A stretch of 64,000 bases of DNA from Gemmata sp051859125 (GCF_051859125.1 NZ_JBHYGG010000013.1:1-64000), one strand, 5' to 3'; numbered from the stretch's first letter, positions 44,521 through 52,631 are shown. Numbers and translations are program-made. The notes: a model not told the origin generated them from the letters alone.

Positions 44521-44555
44521 GGCGCGGCCCCCACTCACCTCCACGGGACCGACCT

Positions 44556-45077
44556 GTGTTCACCACCGCACGCGCCGCTCTGGTTGTGTCGATCGTCGCC
44601 CTCGCCCTGCCCGCCGCGTCGGTCGGCCAGGACGCGGAGCCGTTCACCTCGAAGGAGGGGAAGTTCAAGGCGAAGTTCCCCGCGAAGCCCGACGAGAAGT
44701 CGCAGACCACCAACGGCATCAAGTTCACGATGCACGTCTCGGGGGCGAAGGAGGGCGGGTACGTCGTAGGCATCGCCGACCTGCCGATCCCCGACGGCGA
44801 GACGGCCGAGATGACGCAGAAGCGGCTCGACGGCGCGCGCGATGGCGCGGTCGGGAACGTGAAGGGCAAGCTGGTCGAGAGCAAAGAGGTGACGCTCGAC
44901 AAGAAGTACCCGGGGCGTGAGTTCTCGGCGTCGCTGCCGGCGAAGGACGGGCTCGTCCGGGCGCGGGTGTACCTCGCCGGCAAGCGGCTCTACCAGGTCA
45001 TGGTGATCGGCACCAAGGACTTCGTGGGCGGCAAGGACGCCGACGCCTTCCTCGACTCGTTCAAGATCACCGAGTGA
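44556..45077 (+). CDS. Exported protein of unknown function
   Basis: A 173-residue protein with a GTG start and a clear Sec signal peptide (about 1-25, ending ASVGQ). The mature part begins with a GKFKAKFPAKPDEKSQT pattern and ends ADAFLDSFKITE; this layout recalls small periplasmic PsbP-like folds common in planctomycetes, but I cannot assign a function. It is 73 bp downstream of the metallo-beta-lactamase gene on the same strand and may share its transcript. Confidence 0.78.
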   Translation: MFTTARAALVVSIVALALPAASVGQDAEPFTSKEGKFKAKFPAKPDEKSQTTNGIKFTMHVSGAKEGGYVVGIADLPIPDGETAEMTQKRLDGARDGAVGNVKGKLVESKEVTLDKKYPGREFSASLPAKDGLVRARVYLAGKRLYQVMVIGTKDFVGGKDADAFLDSFKITE

Positions 45078-45124
45078 CGCCGGTGAAGTAAGCGATGCGG
45101 AGGTGTCGTGCCGAGCAGCACAGC

Positions 45125-45312
45125 GCCCCCTCACCCGCGACCCACAAAGCCGGGTCGCGACCTCTCCCCCGAGACCGGGGGCGAGGTGGGGCCGCCGGGC
45201 TCCTCACAAGCAATGTGATCTGACTAGCTCGGGATCAGGCCAACAGGCCCCACCTCGCCCCCGGTCTCGGGGGAGAGGTCGCCGCGAGTCCTCGAGCGGC
45301 GGGTGAGGGGGC
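45125..45312. repeat. 188-bp MITE-like inverted repeat, family D
   Basis: The element has perfect 14-bp terminal inverted repeats (45125-45138 and 45299-45312, GCCCCCTCACCCGC type) and inside them a perfect 37-bp inverted pair (45157-45193 and 45246-45282). The centre is comparatively AT-rich. It fills the gap between two convergent genes. No open reading frame lies inside. The form matches a non-autonomous miniature element or a large cruciform repeat; no flanking direct duplication was identified with confidence. Confidence 0.8.
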
Positions 45313-45332
45313 ATCGCTCGACGTCCGCACAG

Positions 45333-46043
45333 TCACCTCATCACGACCCGCCACTCCCCCTCGCGCTCCAACCGCCGCACCCGCTCCTCGTGATCGCACA
45401 GCGTCAGCACGACCGACAGGCCCACCACGCCGATCAGCACTCCCGAAGCGCCGTCCGATTCACCCACGCGGACCGCGAGCGCCATCGAACACCCCGCCGA
45501 TGCCATCAGCGGAACGAGGCGCACCAGACTGAGCAACCCGATCCGCCCGCGTGGTGCGATGGTCGTCGCAGCCGCAGGTGCGGGTTGCCCCAACTCGTCG
45601 GAATCGTCGAAGGCCACTGCGGACAGCGACGGTCGCGGGTACCGGAGCGCCCAGACGAACCCCGCCAGGCCCGCGAGCGCGCCGCCGAGGCCGAACCCCG
45701 GCGACGAACTCAGCAGACCTCTGACGCCGGTGGCGTCGATGTCCCAGGCCGCTCCGGCCGCGCCGCTTCCGACACCACTCGCCACTGCGAGGGCGGGCAC
45801 CCAGAACACCGCGGCGGCGCGTCGCGGGCGCAGGACGAGCGGTGCGGCGACGGCACCCGCGGCGGCCCCGAAGAACGCGCCGATCAGCGCGAGTCCGCGG
45901 ACGTCCACGCCCCTGAGATCGGGAGACTGGCCGAGGGCGAGCCACGCCACAAGGCCCGCGAGCGGCCACAGGAGCGCCGCACCGAGCGCGGTCGCGCCGC
46001 ACCAGCCGGCGGCACGGAGGAGGGAAGGGGGCGTGCGCGTCAC
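45333..46043 (-). CDS. Membrane protein of unknown function
   Basis: A 236-residue protein, GTG start with GAGG upstream. It has hydrophobic segments at about 15-38, 48-72, 78-100, 115-133, 170-190 and 200-216, rich in Ala/Gly, and a charged C-terminus (HEERVRRLEREGEWR). No family is recognised. It lies downstream of the repeat element at its 3' side, and 60 bp from the next gene upstream in the other direction. Confidence 0.7.
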   Translation of the reverse strand: MTRTPPSLLRAAGWCGATALGAALLWPLAGLVAWLALGQSPDLRGVDVRGLALIGAFFGAAAGAVAAPLVLRPRRAAAVFWVPALAVASGVGSGAAGAAWDIDATGVRGLLSSSPGFGLGGALAGLAGFVWALRYPRPSLSAVAFDDSDELGQPAPAAATTIAPRGRIGLLSLVRLVPLMASAGCSMALAVRVGESDGASGVLIGVVGLSVVLTLCDHEERVRRLEREGEWRVVMR

Positions 46044-46103
46044 CGGTGCCTCGGGGATTGTTCCCGAGGGATGACGGCACCGGCGCGAGGTGGTTTCAGG
46101 CGA

Positions 46104-46814
46104 TCAGTGGTCCCACTTCGGGGGCGGGGCCGAGTCGCTCATCTGCTTGCGGAGGGCGGTGCCGCGGTCCGACTGACGCACGAGCGGCTCGACGCGGTCG
46201 AACTCGGCCGGGTCGAACCCCGCACCGCGGAGCAACTCGCGCGAGAGCTTCGCGGCGGTCTCGGTCTCGCTCACCCGCGGGGCGCGCGGCCGGCCCCGCT
46301 CGCGGAACGCGAGTTCCGCCTGGAGCCCCGGGTCGGACGGCGCGCCGCTCGCCGGCGACGCGCCGCCGGGCAGCGCCGACTCGGGGATCGGGTCCTTCGC
46401 GGCCCGCTTCAGCCCCTGCTTCTCGGCGACCATCTGGCCCAACTCGGTGCAGAGCACCGCGGCGAGTTCCGCGTCGGTCTTGCACTTCTTCACCAGCCCC
46501 TCGCTGACGACGATCATCTCCGTGCCGCGGTGGAACAGCACGGTCTCGGGCACGCCGGCGGTGGCGAACGCGGGCTCGACGCCGGTGAACGGGTTCTGCG
46601 TGAGGATCTGCTTGCCGAGTTGCTCGACGCGCCGGCTCGTTTCGAGGTGCGCCATCGGGATCTTCGGGTTCCCGGGCGTCTTCACCTTGGCCGAGTTCGG
46701 GCTGCTCGGGTCCGGCGACAGGCTCCGCTGCGCCGCGAGTTCGCCGGTGACGCACCCGGTCTGGGCGAGGCAGGCGCAGGCCGCGGCCGCGATCCGGACG
46801 GCGAGGTTCGGCAT
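46104..46814 (-). CDS. M48-like pseudopeptidase, probable lipoprotein
   Basis: A 236-residue protein with an N-terminal signal ending in QTGC (Cys21, imperfect lipobox). The region 83-135 matches M48 zinc peptidases: PAFATAGVPETVLF, IVVSEGLVKKC and AELAAVLCTELGQMVAE. Active M48 enzymes have HELGH at this place; here it is TELGQ (123-127), so both zinc-binding His are gone. It is probably catalytically inactive. The C-terminal half is Pro/Arg-rich and polar. ATG at 46814 has GGAGGAG about 8 bases upstream. It is divergent from ribH. A small hairpin at 46049-46069 follows its 3' end. Confidence 0.78.
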   Translation of the reverse strand: MPNLAVRIAAAACACLAQTGCVTGELAAQRSLSPDPSSPNSAKVKTPGNPKIPMAHLETSRRVEQLGKQILTQNPFTGVEPAFATAGVPETVLFHRGTEMIVVSEGLVKKCKTDAELAAVLCTELGQMVAEKQGLKRAAKDPIPESALPGGASPASGAPSDPGLQAELAFRERGRPRAPRVSETETAAKLSRELLRGAGFDPAEFDRVEPLVRQSDRGTALRKQMSDSAPPPKWDH

Positions 46815-46942
46815 ACCGGGACTCCTCCAAGCGTGAGGCCGCGAGATAGCCGCGCCGCGGGGGCGTGTCGAGAGCGGTTCGGGCTGCTCCTCGCGGTCCC
46901 GCCGCGTACAACACCCCCACACAAACTCCGAGGCAGCGGTCC

Positions 46943-47407
46943 ATGATCTACGAAGGCGACTTCTCCCCCCCGGCCGGGCGGTTCGTGCTGGTGGCGGCCC
47001 GGTTCAACGCGGTCATCGTGGAGCAGCTCACCGCCGGCGCGCTCGACGCGCTGAAGCGGCACGGCGTCACCGAGGACCGCATCGACATCGTCAAGGTGCC
47101 CGGCTCGTTCGAGATCCCGGTGGTGGCGCAGAAGCTGGGCACGTCGGGGAAGTACGCGGCGGTGATCTGCCTGGGGTGCGTGATCCGCGGCGACACGGAC
47201 CACTACGACCACGTCGCGGGGTCGGCGACGAGCGGGATCGCGAACGCGGGGCTCGCCGCCGGCATCCCGGTGATCTTCGGCGTGCTGACGTGCGACACGC
47301 TGGAGCAGGCGGTCCACCGGGCCGGGGCGAAGGCCGGCAACAAGGGGTTCGAGGCCGCCGTGTGCGCCGTCGAGATGGTGAACCTGATGAAGAAGCTGCC
47401 TGTCTAG
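46943..47407 (+). CDS. ribH: 6,7-dimethyl-8-ribityllumazine synthase
   Basis: A 154-residue protein of the standard length. Family motifs are ARFNAVIVEQLTAGAL, VPGSFEIPVVAQKL, ICLGCVIRGDTDHYDHVA (the His of the active site) and PVIFGVLTCDTLEQAVHRAG. It condenses ribityl-aminouracil with dihydroxybutanone phosphate in riboflavin synthesis and usually forms a capsid-like oligomer. No other rib genes are adjacent. The ATG at 46943 is preferred over one at 46865, which would add a leader without similarity. Confidence 0.96.
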   Translation: MIYEGDFSPPAGRFVLVAARFNAVIVEQLTAGALDALKRHGVTEDRIDIVKVPGSFEIPVVAQKLGTSGKYAAVICLGCVIRGDTDHYDHVAGSATSGIANAGLAAGIPVIFGVLTCDTLEQAVHRAGAKAGNKGFEAAVCAVEMVNLMKKLPV

Positions 47408-47454
47408 CGGGCAGCCCCGGGCTCGCCGGGGCCTCCACCCCGCAGGCTCTTGTA

Positions 47455-48237
47455 ATGGACGAACGCATCCTCCTCGTCGGGTTCGACGCCCCGGACGCCG
47501 CGACCCTCGCCGCCCGGCTCCCCTTCGAGTGCGTCGCGCACGACATGCTCCCGAAGATCGTGGTCGAGCGCGGCCAGCTCTTCGCGAGGTCGCCCGACAG
47601 CGCCCGCTACCTGCGGGTGTCGCGGGTCGTGTTCCACGGCATCTTCGAGCACGACCTCGACTTCCTCGCCGGCCTCGCGCTGTGGGGCGGGCCGTGCTTC
47701 CCAAACCCGGTCGCGATGATGGACTGCCGCCTGCGGGTGCCGTGCCTGGTCCGGGCGCTGCGGCACACTCGGTTCGCGGGCGCGCCGCGGGGCTTCGCCA
47801 CAACCTACGGCGAGTACGCGGCCGATGGTGAGAGCGTCGCGAAGTGGGGGAACTGGCACTGCGGCGAGAACAAGGAGCGGTTCACCGGAACGTGGGTCGC
47901 GAAGGAGCCGACGCTGTTCGAGCCGTTCGTCGAAGGCGAGGCGGTGCGGTTGGTGATCGTGGACGAACCGCGGCAGATCCGCATGACCGGGCCGGGCTGG
48001 CTCAAGTCGGTCCACGGGGCCGGCGCCGAGTTCGTGCCGGCCGATCCGGCGCTCGTCGAGGACACGCGAGCGATCCAGCGAGGCCTGGGGCTCGACGTGA
48101 TCGCCAACGATTACATCGTGTCGCCGACGAGCGGCCCGTACTTGCTCGAAGTGAACCACATCCCGAGCCTCACCTGTCTGCCCGAACTGTGGGCCGACTA
48201 CCTACGGGTGGTGACGCGCTGGGTCGGCGGTCGGTAG
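47455..48237 (+). CDS. ATP-grasp superfamily protein of unknown function
   Basis: A 260-residue protein. The C-terminal half shows ATP-grasp features: TWVAKEPTLFEPFVEGEAVR, then a strand LVIVDEPRQIRM, and VIANDYIVSPTSGPYLLEVN, where the Glu and Asn bind Mg-ATP. The N-terminal 110 residues look like a pre-ATP-grasp Rossmann-like domain (ILLVGFDAPDAATLAARL). Members ligate carboxylates to amines or thiols; the substrate is unknown. It lies 47 bp downstream of ribH on the same strand, without a strong ribosome site, so coupling is possible. Confidence 0.78.
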   Translation: MDERILLVGFDAPDAATLAARLPFECVAHDMLPKIVVERGQLFARSPDSARYLRVSRVVFHGIFEHDLDFLAGLALWGGPCFPNPVAMMDCRLRVPCLVRALRHTRFAGAPRGFATTYGEYAADGESVAKWGNWHCGENKERFTGTWVAKEPTLFEPFVEGEAVRLVIVDEPRQIRMTGPGWLKSVHGAGAEFVPADPALVEDTRAIQRGLGLDVIANDYIVSPTSGPYLLEVNHIPSLTCLPELWADYLRVVTRWVGGR

Positions 48238-48285
48238 GAACTCGGGGTAATGTGACGCCTCGCGATTCTGGGAGCATCCCCAGGC

Positions 48286-48362
48286 GCGGGCCGCCACGGA
48301 GGGCGGCCCCTACAAACCTAACGCGACCCCTCTGGTAGGGGCCGCCTTCCGTGGCGGCCCGC
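48286..48362. repeat. Full-length inverted repeat, family C
   Basis: Arms at 48286-48313 and 48335-48362 match at 27 of 28 positions around a 21-base loop. The arm is made of two parts, GCGGGCCGCCACGGA and GGGCGGCCCCTAC. It lies between two convergent genes, 48 bases after one stop and 35 before the other. Related copies or remnants are at 1-58, 8079-8097, 10476-10499 and next to the assembly gap at 58938. Confidence 0.85.
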
Positions 48363-48397
48363 CAATCACGTTCGATTACGACCGCGGGCACGGCCCT

Positions 48398-49513
48398 TCA
48401 CTTCGCGTCCTTGGCGCAGCGGAAGCCGACGTGCGACTGGCCGGTGTCGACGTCGCCCTGGCCGCGGCCGTAGGGCTTGTACCGCGAGCAGAACCCGTCG
48501 CTGCACAGGAACGACCCGCCCCGCATCACCCGCTTCGGCGCGTACGGGTTCTCGTTCTCGCGTGCCCGCGGGTCGTAGCTCGACGCCGGTCCCTGCGGGT
48601 TCTTGAGCGGGGCGGTGCGGTAGGAGTCCGGTGCGTACCAGTCCCCGCACCACTCCCACACGTTCCCCGCCACGTCGTACAGCCCGTACCCGTTCGGAGG
48701 GTACGACTTCACCGGGGCGGTGCGGACGTACCCGTCGGCCTTCGTGTTCGTCTTCGGCGACGGACCCTGCCAGATGTTGCACCGCCAGGTGCCGCCGTCG
48801 CCGGGGAGTTCGTCGCCCCAGGCGTAGCTCTTGCCGACCAGGCCGCCGCGGGCCGCGCGCTCCCACTCGGCCTCGGTGGGGAGCCGCTTCCCGGCCCACT
48901 TGCAGTACGCATCAGCGTCCTTCCAACACACGTGAACGACCGGGTGGTTCATGCGGTCGGCGATGTCGCTGCCCGGCCCCTCGGGGTGCCGCCAGTTCGC
49001 GCCGGGGAGCCACTCCCACCAGTTCATCTCGTCGACCCACGGGATCGGGTCGTCCGGCTGTCGGAACACGAGCGCGCCGGGCTCCAGCTTGTCGTCGGGC
49101 GGCGGCGGCACACCCGGCTGGAGGTTCGCCATGATCTGCTCCTTCGTCGGCTTCTGCTCGGCCACGGTGACGTACCCGGTCGCCGCCACGAACTCCTCGA
49201 ACTGCGCGTTCGTGACCTCGGTTTCGTCCATCCAGAAGCCGTCGATCTCAACGTCGTGCTCGGGGCGGGCGTCGATGAAGTGCGGGTTCGTGTCAGACGT
49301 CCCCATTGTGAACGTGCCGCCCAGAATCCAGACCATCCCCGGCGGCCGCGGGCCGCGAGGGCCGCCCGGGTTCACCGCCCAGTACGCGCCGCCGCCCACG
49401 AGCGCGCCGACTGCGAGCAGACCGAGCCACTTCCAGGGGCCTCGCGCCGCGGGGACCGGTGGGGCGCTCGCCGCGGCCGCTTGTTGTTGCCGGGCGCGTG
49501 ACTTCTTCGACAT
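48398..49513 (-). CDS. Formylglycine-generating enzyme family protein with both active-site cysteines
   Basis: A 371-residue protein. One transmembrane segment (about 27-46) follows a basic N-terminus. The rest is an FGE-sulfatase domain: PPGMVWILGGTFTMGT, ETEVTNAQFEEFVAATGY, VCWKDADAYCKWAGKRLPTEAEWE, LYDVAGNVWEWCGDWY and RGGSFLCSDGFCSRYKPYGR. Cys337 and Cys342 stand in the C-x4-C spacing of the catalytic pair in human SUMF1, unlike many bacterial paralogues that lack them, so true formylglycine formation on sulfatases is likely. Planctomycetes encode many sulfatases. It is divergent from a sulfate-type ABC ATPase, 156 bp away. Confidence 0.92.
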   Translation of the reverse strand: MSKKSRARQQQAAAASAPPVPAARGPWKWLGLLAVGALVGGGAYWAVNPGGPRGPRPPGMVWILGGTFTMGTSDTNPHFIDARPEHDVEIDGFWMDETEVTNAQFEEFVAATGYVTVAEQKPTKEQIMANLQPGVPPPPDDKLEPGALVFRQPDDPIPWVDEMNWWEWLPGANWRHPEGPGSDIADRMNHPVVHVCWKDADAYCKWAGKRLPTEAEWERAARGGLVGKSYAWGDELPGDGGTWRCNIWQGPSPKTNTKADGYVRTAPVKSYPPNGYGLYDVAGNVWEWCGDWYAPDSYRTAPLKNPQGPASSYDPRARENENPYAPKRVMRGGSFLCSDGFCSRYKPYGRGQGDVDTGQSHVGFRCAKDAK

Positions 49514-49669
49514 CGAGGCGCTCGCTGAGGTGACAATGTCGGCCCCGCACGACGGGCGGCGGCGACTTCCCCTACCAACTTGACCGGGATAATGATAAAG
49601 CATTGCCGCGGGTCCGGAACCGCGGCCCGCCCGAATCTAACCCCGCAGTGCAGTCCACCGGCCCGCACC

Positions 49670-50737
49670 ATGTCAATTACCGCACAAAACGTCTCCAAGC
49701 GATTCGGGGACTTCGTGGCCCTCGACAACGTCTCCGTCGAGTGCCCGGCCGGGCAACTGATCGCGCTGCTCGGGCCGTCCGGGTCCGGGAAGACGACGCT
49801 GCTCCGCATCATCGCGGGCCTCGAAGTGCCCGACGCGGGGAGCGTGCTGTTCAAGGACGACGACGTCACCCGCTACTCGGCGAAGGACCGCAAGGTCGGG
49901 TTCGTGTTCCAGCACTACGCGCTGTTCAAGCACATGTCGGTGTTCGAGAACGTCGCGTTCGGCCTGCGGGTCCGCAAGACTCCCGAGGACAAGGTTCAAC
50001 ACCGGGTCATGGAACTGCTCCGGCTGGTGCGGCTGGAGGAGAAGGCGAAGCACTTCCCGCTGGAGCTCTCGGGGGGCCAGCGGCAGCGGATCGCGCTGGT
50101 GCGGGCGCTCGCGCCGGACCCCGAGGTGCTGCTGCTCGACGAGCCATTCGGCGCGCTCGACGCCAAGGTGCGGGCCGAACTCCGCTCGTGGCTCCGCCGG
50201 TTCCACGACGAGTTCCACGTCACCAGCATCTTCGTGACCCACGACCAGGAGGAGGCGTTCGAGGTCGCCGACCAGGTCGTCGTGATGAACCGGGGCAAGG
50301 TCGAGCAGGTCGGGACGCCGATCGAGGTGTTCGAGCACCCGGCCACGGCGTTCGTCATGGACTTCCTCGGCAACGTGAACAAGCTGCCGGTCCGCGTCGA
50401 GGGCGGCAAGGCGCTGCTCGGTAAGTCGGGCACGGTCGAACTTCCGACGAAGTTGTTCAGTGCGAGTGAGAACGGCAAGATCGACGCCTACATCCGCCCG
50501 CACGAACTCGACATCTCCCGCACCGCCGAGGGCGGCAACTGCATGCTCGCCAAGGTGCTGCACATCAACCCGGCCGGGTCGGTCGTGAAGGTGCGGCTCA
50601 TGGCCGAGGACTTCGGCCTCGTCATAACCGTGGACGTAACACCCGACCGCTACCGCTTGCTCACCCTGAAGCCGGCCGAGATGGTGTACGTCACGCCGAA
50701 GTCGGGGAAGATTTTCGACGGCGACTACGCGATCTGA
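49670..50737 (+). CDS. cysA: ABC transporter ATP-binding protein, sulfate/thiosulfate (CysA) type
   Basis: A 355-residue ATPase. It has Walker A GPSGSGKTT (35-43), Q-loop FQHYALF, signature LSGGQRQRIALVRAL, Walker B LLLDEPFGALD and switch His in VTHDQEEAFEVAD. The C-terminal 120 residues form an OB-like TOBE regulatory domain (IDAYIRPHELDI). The HYALFKHMSVFENVAFGLRV block is typical of CysA; molybdate or spermidine importers are less similar. No permease or binding-protein genes are adjacent, so it would work with subunits encoded elsewhere. No strong ribosome site precedes the ATG. Confidence 0.9.
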   Translation: MSITAQNVSKRFGDFVALDNVSVECPAGQLIALLGPSGSGKTTLLRIIAGLEVPDAGSVLFKDDDVTRYSAKDRKVGFVFQHYALFKHMSVFENVAFGLRVRKTPEDKVQHRVMELLRLVRLEEKAKHFPLELSGGQRQRIALVRALAPDPEVLLLDEPFGALDAKVRAELRSWLRRFHDEFHVTSIFVTHDQEEAFEVADQVVVMNRGKVEQVGTPIEVFEHPATAFVMDFLGNVNKLPVRVEGGKALLGKSGTVELPTKLFSASENGKIDAYIRPHELDISRTAEGGNCMLAKVLHINPAGSVVKVRLMAEDFGLVITVDVTPDRYRLLTLKPAEMVYVTPKSGKIFDGDYAI

Positions 50738-50760
50738 CCGCAATATTCTCGCCAACCCGC

Positions 50761-50799
50761 ATCAGCACGCTACCGCAAGTAGCGTGCTGATTTCGTTTT
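50761..50799 (+). terminator. Rho-independent terminator
   Basis: ATCAGCACGCTAC (50761-50773) pairs perfectly with GTAGCGTGCTGAT (50779-50791) around CGCAA and is followed by TTCGTTTT. It lies 23 bases after the cysA-type stop. This is the best intrinsic terminator in the window. Confidence 0.88.
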
Positions 50800-50833
50800 G
50801 CGTCACATCTGTGTTAAACACGAGTTTCTCTAC

Positions 50834-50862
50834 TTGCAAAGTGGTGTAACTGCCGATATCTT
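50834..50862 (+). promoter_or_regulatory. Candidate sigma70-like promoter for the small gene-lipoprotein-DUF1559 operon
   Basis: TTGCAA (50834-50839) and TATCTT (50857-50862) are spaced by 17 bases in an AT-rich stretch just after the terminator. A start near 50870 would give a leader of about 44 bases with GGAGGTGA before the first ATG. Confidence 0.5.
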
Positions 50863-50913
50863 CCTCAACACGACTTCAACGATGATGTTAGTCGTGCATC
50901 GGAGGTGACGGCA

Positions 50914-51136
50914 ATGAGTGGCTTGTTTGATCGCTACTTCCAGCTCCTGGCCGGGCGGATGCCCGGTGCCGAGTACGGGGTGATCGCTTCGCCGGACGAC
51001 GAGTCGATGCTCGTCGGGGATCCGCGGGCGGTCCCGCGGGGGGGTCTTTGTCAAGGCGCGTGACCCCGCCGACGTGCCCCGCCCCTGGTGGATGTTCGAT
51101 CAGACCCCGACCCTCGCACACACCAAACCCCAATAG
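50914..51136 (+). pseudogene. Small gene interrupted by a +1 frameshift in a G7 run
   Basis: The ATG at 50914 has an ideal GGAGGTGA 5 to 13 bases upstream. As written, the frame stops at 51061-51063 after 49 codons. Around 51038-51044 there are seven G; if one is removed, the frame continues with VFVKARDPADVPRPWWMFDQ and ends at TAG 51134-51136, giving 73 residues. That end is 4 bases before the lipoprotein ATG, as expected for an operon, and the downstream part has normal coding composition. The cause may be a sequencing error, a recent mutation, or programmed slippage. No family is recognised; the product is small, acidic and soluble. Confidence 0.65.
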
Positions 51137-51140
51137 GCCC

Positions 51141-51581
51141 ATGACCCTCACAGGATCTCTCCGAACTCGGCTCGGGCTCGCGCTCCTCACCGCGACCCTT
51201 GCCACGGTTGCCGCCGGGTGCGGCAAGAAGGAAACGCCGCTGTACCCGGTGACCGGCAAGGTGCTCGTCAACGGGAAGCCGGCCGAGCACGCCACGGTGG
51301 TGTTCCACCCGATCGGCGCGGCCCCGGACGCGGTGAAGCCGCGGGCGACGGTCGGCCCGGACGGCACGTTCAAGCTCACCAGCGTGTCGGCGGGCGACGG
51401 CGCGGCGGCCGGCGACTACGCCGTCACCGTCGAGTGGTGGCTGTCGCCGGTGAAGCGGGGCGACCCGGACGGCCCGCCGGTGAACTTCCTCGCCGCCAAG
51501 TTCGGCAAGCCGGAAACGTCGGGCCTGAAGGCCCAGGTGCAGAGCGCACCGACCGACCTCGCGACGATCGAGTTGAAGTGA
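51141..51581 (+). CDS. Lipoprotein with a carboxypeptidase-regulatory-like domain
   Basis: A 146-residue protein with a lipoprotein signal (lipobox VAAGC, Cys about 29). The mature part is one beta-sandwich: YPVTGKVLVNGKPAEHATVVFHP opens it, VGPDGTFKLTSV and GDYAVTVEWW follow. Such domains are common in planctomycete lipoproteins encoded next to DUF1559 genes, as here. The start has no Shine-Dalgarno sequence, so translation is probably coupled to the preceding small gene, which ends 4 bases earlier if the frameshift is corrected. Confidence 0.88.
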   Translation: MTLTGSLRTRLGLALLTATLATVAAGCGKKETPLYPVTGKVLVNGKPAEHATVVFHPIGAAPDAVKPRATVGPDGTFKLTSVSAGDGAAAGDYAVTVEWWLSPVKRGDPDGPPVNFLAAKFGKPETSGLKAQVQSAPTDLATIELK

Positions 51582-51631
51582 CCGTCCCCGACCCCGCACC
51601 CACAACACACCCGATAAACGGAGCCCAAGCC

Positions 51632-52609
51632 ATGACCCGGTTTCACCTCGCCCGCACCCGCCGCGGGTTCACGCTGATCGAACTGCTCGTCGTGATCGCC
51701 ATCATCGCGATCCTGATCGGGCTCTTGCTGCCAGCCGTGCAGAAGGTCCGCGAGGCCGCGGCCCGCGCCCAGTGCCAGAACAACCTCAAGCAGCTCGGGC
51801 TGGCGCTGCACAACTACCACGACCCGAACGGCGGCCTGCCGAGCAACATCCGCCCGGACGCCACGAGCACCGTCCGCGTCCGCTGGGCGACGTACCTGCT
51901 GCCGTACATCGAGCAGGGGCCGCTGTTCTCCCAGGTGAGCCTCACCACGAACTGGCACGCCCAGCCGACCGTGTTCGGCACCCGGCTCAAGGGGTTCGAG
52001 TGCCCGTCGGCCCCGAACGGGACGATCGTCGATGGCGCGCCGGACACGGGCTGGACGAACATCGTGGCCAACGGCGACTACTCGGGCTTCTACGGCGTGG
52101 ACCCCGCCCTCACCAGCCTCGTCTCCCCGGCCATGCCCGGGTCCGGGAGCGCGACCAACGGGGCGATCTCGAAGACCACCAAGCTGAACTTCAACGCGTT
52201 CACCGACGGGCTGTCGAACACCCTGCACCTGACCGAGTCGGCCGGCCGCCCGAACATCTACCGCAACGGGAAGCTCGCGGTGACGGCGACCGCGACCTCG
52301 CGGGTCAACGGGGGCGGGTGGTGCCGCCCGGCGTCCGAGCTGTTCATCCTCCGCGGGTCGGACGCGACGGGCACGACGTTCCCGGGCACCAGTGCGATCA
52401 ACGTGACTAACGGTGAGGACCTCGGGGCCACGTACCCGCACCCGTACTACAACACGGACGGCACGGGCCACATCTACGGGTTCCACACGGGCGGCGTGAA
52501 CGCCCTGTTCTGCGACGGGTCGGTCCGGTTCCTCCGCCAGAACACCGACATCCGGGCGCTGATCTCGATCGTCACCCGTAACGGCGGCGAGACCATCTCG
52601 GCCGAGTGA
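51632..52609 (+). CDS. DUF1559 family pseudopilin-like protein
   Basis: A 325-residue protein with the prepilin signal RRGFTLIELLVVIAIIAILI followed by LLPAVQKVREAAARAQCQ, nearly identical to the copy at 19537, while the rest of the protein differs. DUF1559 landmarks are LHNYHDPNGGLPSN, YLLPYIEQGPLFSQ, a SNTLHLTESAGR region and the terminal HTGGVNALFCDGSVRFLRQ. It is exported and probably processed by a prepilin peptidase; function unknown. It lies 50 bp downstream of the lipoprotein gene in the same operon. Confidence 0.93.
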   Translation: MTRFHLARTRRGFTLIELLVVIAIIAILIGLLLPAVQKVREAAARAQCQNNLKQLGLALHNYHDPNGGLPSNIRPDATSTVRVRWATYLLPYIEQGPLFSQVSLTTNWHAQPTVFGTRLKGFECPSAPNGTIVDGAPDTGWTNIVANGDYSGFYGVDPALTSLVSPAMPGSGSATNGAISKTTKLNFNAFTDGLSNTLHLTESAGRPNIYRNGKLAVTATATSRVNGGGWCRPASELFILRGSDATGTTFPGTSAINVTNGEDLGATYPHPYYNTDGTGHIYGFHTGGVNALFCDGSVRFLRQNTDIRALISIVTRNGGETISAE

Positions 52610-52631
52610 CCGGCGACGCCCGGCACGCGCG

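Noticed and set aside
45125..45312. Possible CRISPR-like or tRNA structure
   Set aside because: The repeats are inverted, not direct with spacers, and no cloverleaf or CCA-type 3' end is present.
50914..51063. Independent 49-residue small protein
   Set aside because: The coding signal clearly continues in the shifted frame to 51136, so a frameshifted 73-residue gene is the better explanation.
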